Part shown: positions 31,843 to 33,173 of the stretch, in pieces
Layout of the letters: each line of letters starts with the position of its first letter
Position numbering within the stretch: position 1 is the stretch's first letter
Assembly: GCA_930986425.1 (NCBI GenBank)
Contig: CAKNJR010000017.1
Location: 1 to 33,173, forward strand
Length of the DNA: 33,173 nucleotides
From: an uncultured Clostridium sp.
Lineage (GTDB): Bacteria; Bacillota; Clostridia; TANB77; CAG-508
Direction: 5' to 3'
Notes under the pieces: model-generated
What the model saw: only the letters and a program-made list of their open reading frames with translations
Databases searched by the model: none
What the model was told of the DNA's origin: nothing
Translations under genes and position numbers: made by a program

Positions 31843-31903
31843 AGAAATTTTCTAAAAGAGTAAATAAAAGCCTAAGGGCTTGGCAAAAGGAAAGTTAATA
31901 AAA

Positions 31904-31958
31904 AGAACCTTAATTATTAAATAAAGTGTAAGAAAATTTAATAATAAGGTCCTTTTTT
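31904..31958 (+). terminator. Terminator of scpB-proS
   Basis: A long imperfect stem (agaaccttaattattaaat 31904-31922 with atttaataataaggtcct 31936-31953, one bulge and one mismatch) followed by a T run. Confidence 0.8.
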
Positions 31959-32046
31959 ATGAGTTTTAAGATATCTTAATATGTATAGGTTAAGACAATT
32001 TATAATTATTAAATGTCAAATCTTATAATCAGTTTTGAAATACATT

Positions 32047-32604
32047 TTAATTTTCCTCTTTATTATTAGAGCTTCCTTTAGTTAGAAGACTTATTAATTG
32101 AGGATATAAATTTGTAGCATTTTTCTTCCAATTATCAACAATATTTTGAGCTTGTTCTCTTGAATAAGCAAAAGTTTTTATTTCAAATATTACTTCATTA
32201 TCTTCAACAATTTTACATTGAACTTCATATTCATTTTCACTTTTAGGAGTATATTCAGAGACAATTGATTGAGCGTTTTCAAACATTTCAATATTACTCT
32301 TTAAATTTGTATCAACTCTTAACTTAATTATTCCAGGTAAAATATCTAATGTTAAATCTAAAGTGTTTTTACCTGCTTCTGTAAGTTCATATACATCTTG
32401 AGTTTCTTTTGTATAGCATACAACATATTTTACATCAATTAAATCTAGTAAAAATTGCTGAAAATAAAAATAATTTAAATCAATTGCTGAGTTAACTATG
32501 CTATATAATGCATCATTTGTAATTGGCTTCTTAACTGTATCTAATACATAAAGTATTAAAACTTTATTCTCTGCCAATGTTTCACTATCAGATGTAATTT
32601 TCAC
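32047..32604 (-). CDS. DUF4364 winged-helix protein
   Basis: A 185-residue protein of the DUF4364 family (PF14277), found widely in Firmicutes. It starts with ETLAENKVLILYVLDTVKKP and NYFYFQQFLLDLID, the family's N-terminal winged helix (about 8-85). A mixed domain rich in beta strands (about 100-165) follows. The role is not established; DNA binding is expected from the fold. A GGAG site 9 bases before the ATG and a consensus extended promoter support the start. The gene stands alone, convergent with scpB-proS. Confidence 0.85.
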   Translation of the reverse strand: MKITSDSETLAENKVLILYVLDTVKKPITNDALYSIVNSAIDLNYFYFQQFLLDLIDVKYVVCYTKETQDVYELTEAGKNTLDLTLDILPGIIKLRVDTNLKSNIEMFENAQSIVSEYTPKSENEYEVQCKIVEDNEVIFEIKTFAYSREQAQNIVDNWKKNATNLYPQLISLLTKGSSNNKEEN

Positions 32605-32637
32605 TTGTTTTCAACTCCTTAAATTAATTTTGTATAA

Positions 32638-32666
32638 TTATAGCATAAAAGTCTTGAGAATACAAC
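32638..32666 (-). promoter_or_regulatory. Promoter of the DUF4364 gene
   Basis: On the minus strand TTGTAT (32666-32661), 17-base spacer, TATAAT (32643-32638) preceded by TGC. Confidence 0.8.
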
Positions 32667-32711
32667 ATTTTAAATTGTCGATTTTTGTCGAACGATTCTT
32701 TCAAAAATATA

Positions 32712-32743
32712 TTGACATTTTATGGAAAAGATGATAATATAAT
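32712..32743 (+). promoter_or_regulatory. Possible promoter facing the right window edge
   Basis: TTGACA at 32712-32717 with TAATAT after 17 bases or TATAAT (32738-32743) after 20. Spacing is not ideal. No gene follows within the window, so it could drive the structured RNA region at 32886. Confidence 0.4.
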
Positions 32744-32885
32744 GTCATATTAATTCAATATTAATTTTATATAAATTCTACTTGTTTCTTATTAAAAAGA
32801 AAAAAGTAGTGAAAAATTATTTAATTATATTAAGAAATTTTATTTATTAATTCTTAACAAATTTCCAAAAAATATATTTTATAAT

Positions 32886-33105
32886 ATGATTACATTTAGC
32901 CGAAAGCTAAATAATTATTAATAATGTTTTTAATTTTGTAGAGGAAACTTTTGAATGATTATTCCTTTCATTTCATTATTCAAAAAATTATATCAATAAT
33001 TCTATTTTAAAGCCCCCAAAAAAATAAAATTTAAAATATGTTTCCTCTACAACTCCTATATATTTTTGAATCTTATCAGTTTTCCACTGGTGAGATTCAA
33101 TTTTT
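32886..33105 (+). ncRNA. Unclassified structured RNA or riboswitch-like leader
   Basis: A TATAAT box (32880-32885) precedes about 215 bases with no ORF. Structures: hairpin atttagc/gctaaat (32894-32912); closing stem P1 tgtagaggaaac/gtttcctctaca (32937-32948, 33040-33051, 12 bp perfect); P2 ttttgaat/attcaaaa (32949-32956, 32978-32985) stacked on P1; P3 attttaaa/tttaaaat (33004-33011, 33030-33037) with a C-rich loop (gcccccaa); and a 14-bp terminator (33066-33079, 33087-33100) with five T. The P2 3' arm can also pair with the terminator's 5' arm (tttttgaat, 33063-33071), as in regulated attenuation. I match it to no known class. If it is a leader, its gene lies beyond the window. Confidence 0.5.
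33066..33105 (+). terminator. Strong terminator at the end of the structured RNA
   Basis: Stem ttgaatcttatcag with ctggtgagattcaa (14 bp including two G-U pairs), 7-base loop ttttcca, then five T. Confidence 0.85.
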
Positions 33106-33173
33106 AAAATTGAACTAATTTTTTATTATATAGGAAAAATCAAACATTTAAATGAAATATGAAAAAAATAAAT

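Noticed and set aside
32937..33051. 6S RNA
   Set aside because: The paired region is too short, has no large central bubble and opens into two hairpins.

Overview
The window looks like a chromosomal segment of a low-GC Firmicute, most likely an uncultured gut-type Clostridium relative. The DNA is strongly A+T rich, ribosome binding sites are strong GGAGG-type sites, the pilins are of the clostridial 'GITLVALVV' type, and there are genes for a dipicolinate synthase subunit A, a SpoVB-type flippase and a DUF4364 protein. I place it no more precisely than that.

Layout. 1-3491: a winged-helix replication-relaxation-like protein facing a VirD4/TraG-type coupling ATPase, an apparently orphan conjugation pair. 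3695-6470: housekeeping genes (SpoVB/MurJ-like flippase, HU, CYTH phosphohydrolase). 6655-6742: tRNA-Leu(TAA). 6687-12060: a 5,374-bp integrated mobilizable element bounded by a perfect 79-bp direct repeat of the tRNA 3' half. It carries a MobV relaxase with an oriT-like hairpin region, an XRE regulator, two membrane proteins and a very compact locus that looks like a type I toxin-antitoxin system. No integrase is visible. 12140-14012: a decayed accessory strip with a DUF1016/YhcG nuclease and gene fragments. 14051-19186: Ppx/GppA-like protein, two paralogous small XRE regulators with matching promoters, a frameshifted hemolysin III gene, trmL, a TPR membrane protein and dpaA. 19408-28524: a compact Gram-positive type IV pilus operon (PilM-PilN fusion, PilO-like, PilP-like, pilin, PilD, two minor pilins, PilB, PilT, PilC). 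28542-32604: ROK kinase, small acidic protein, scpB, a short prolyl-tRNA synthetase without room for the editing domain, and DUF4364. 32880-33105: an unclassified structured RNA ending in a strong terminator.

The most interesting part is 6977-7298. A 29-residue single-helix peptide with a perfect Shine-Dalgarno faces a roughly 75-nt RNA with its own consensus promoter and terminator. That RNA can pair imperfectly, over roughly 22 bp, with the peptide's start region, because the same sequence occurs as a direct repeat in both transcripts. The architecture recalls the enterococcal par/fst locus, but I do not recognise the peptide. The RNA-like element at the right edge (a 12-bp closing stem, two hairpins, and a terminator whose 5' arm can compete for the P2 3' arm) is the second candidate for something undescribed.
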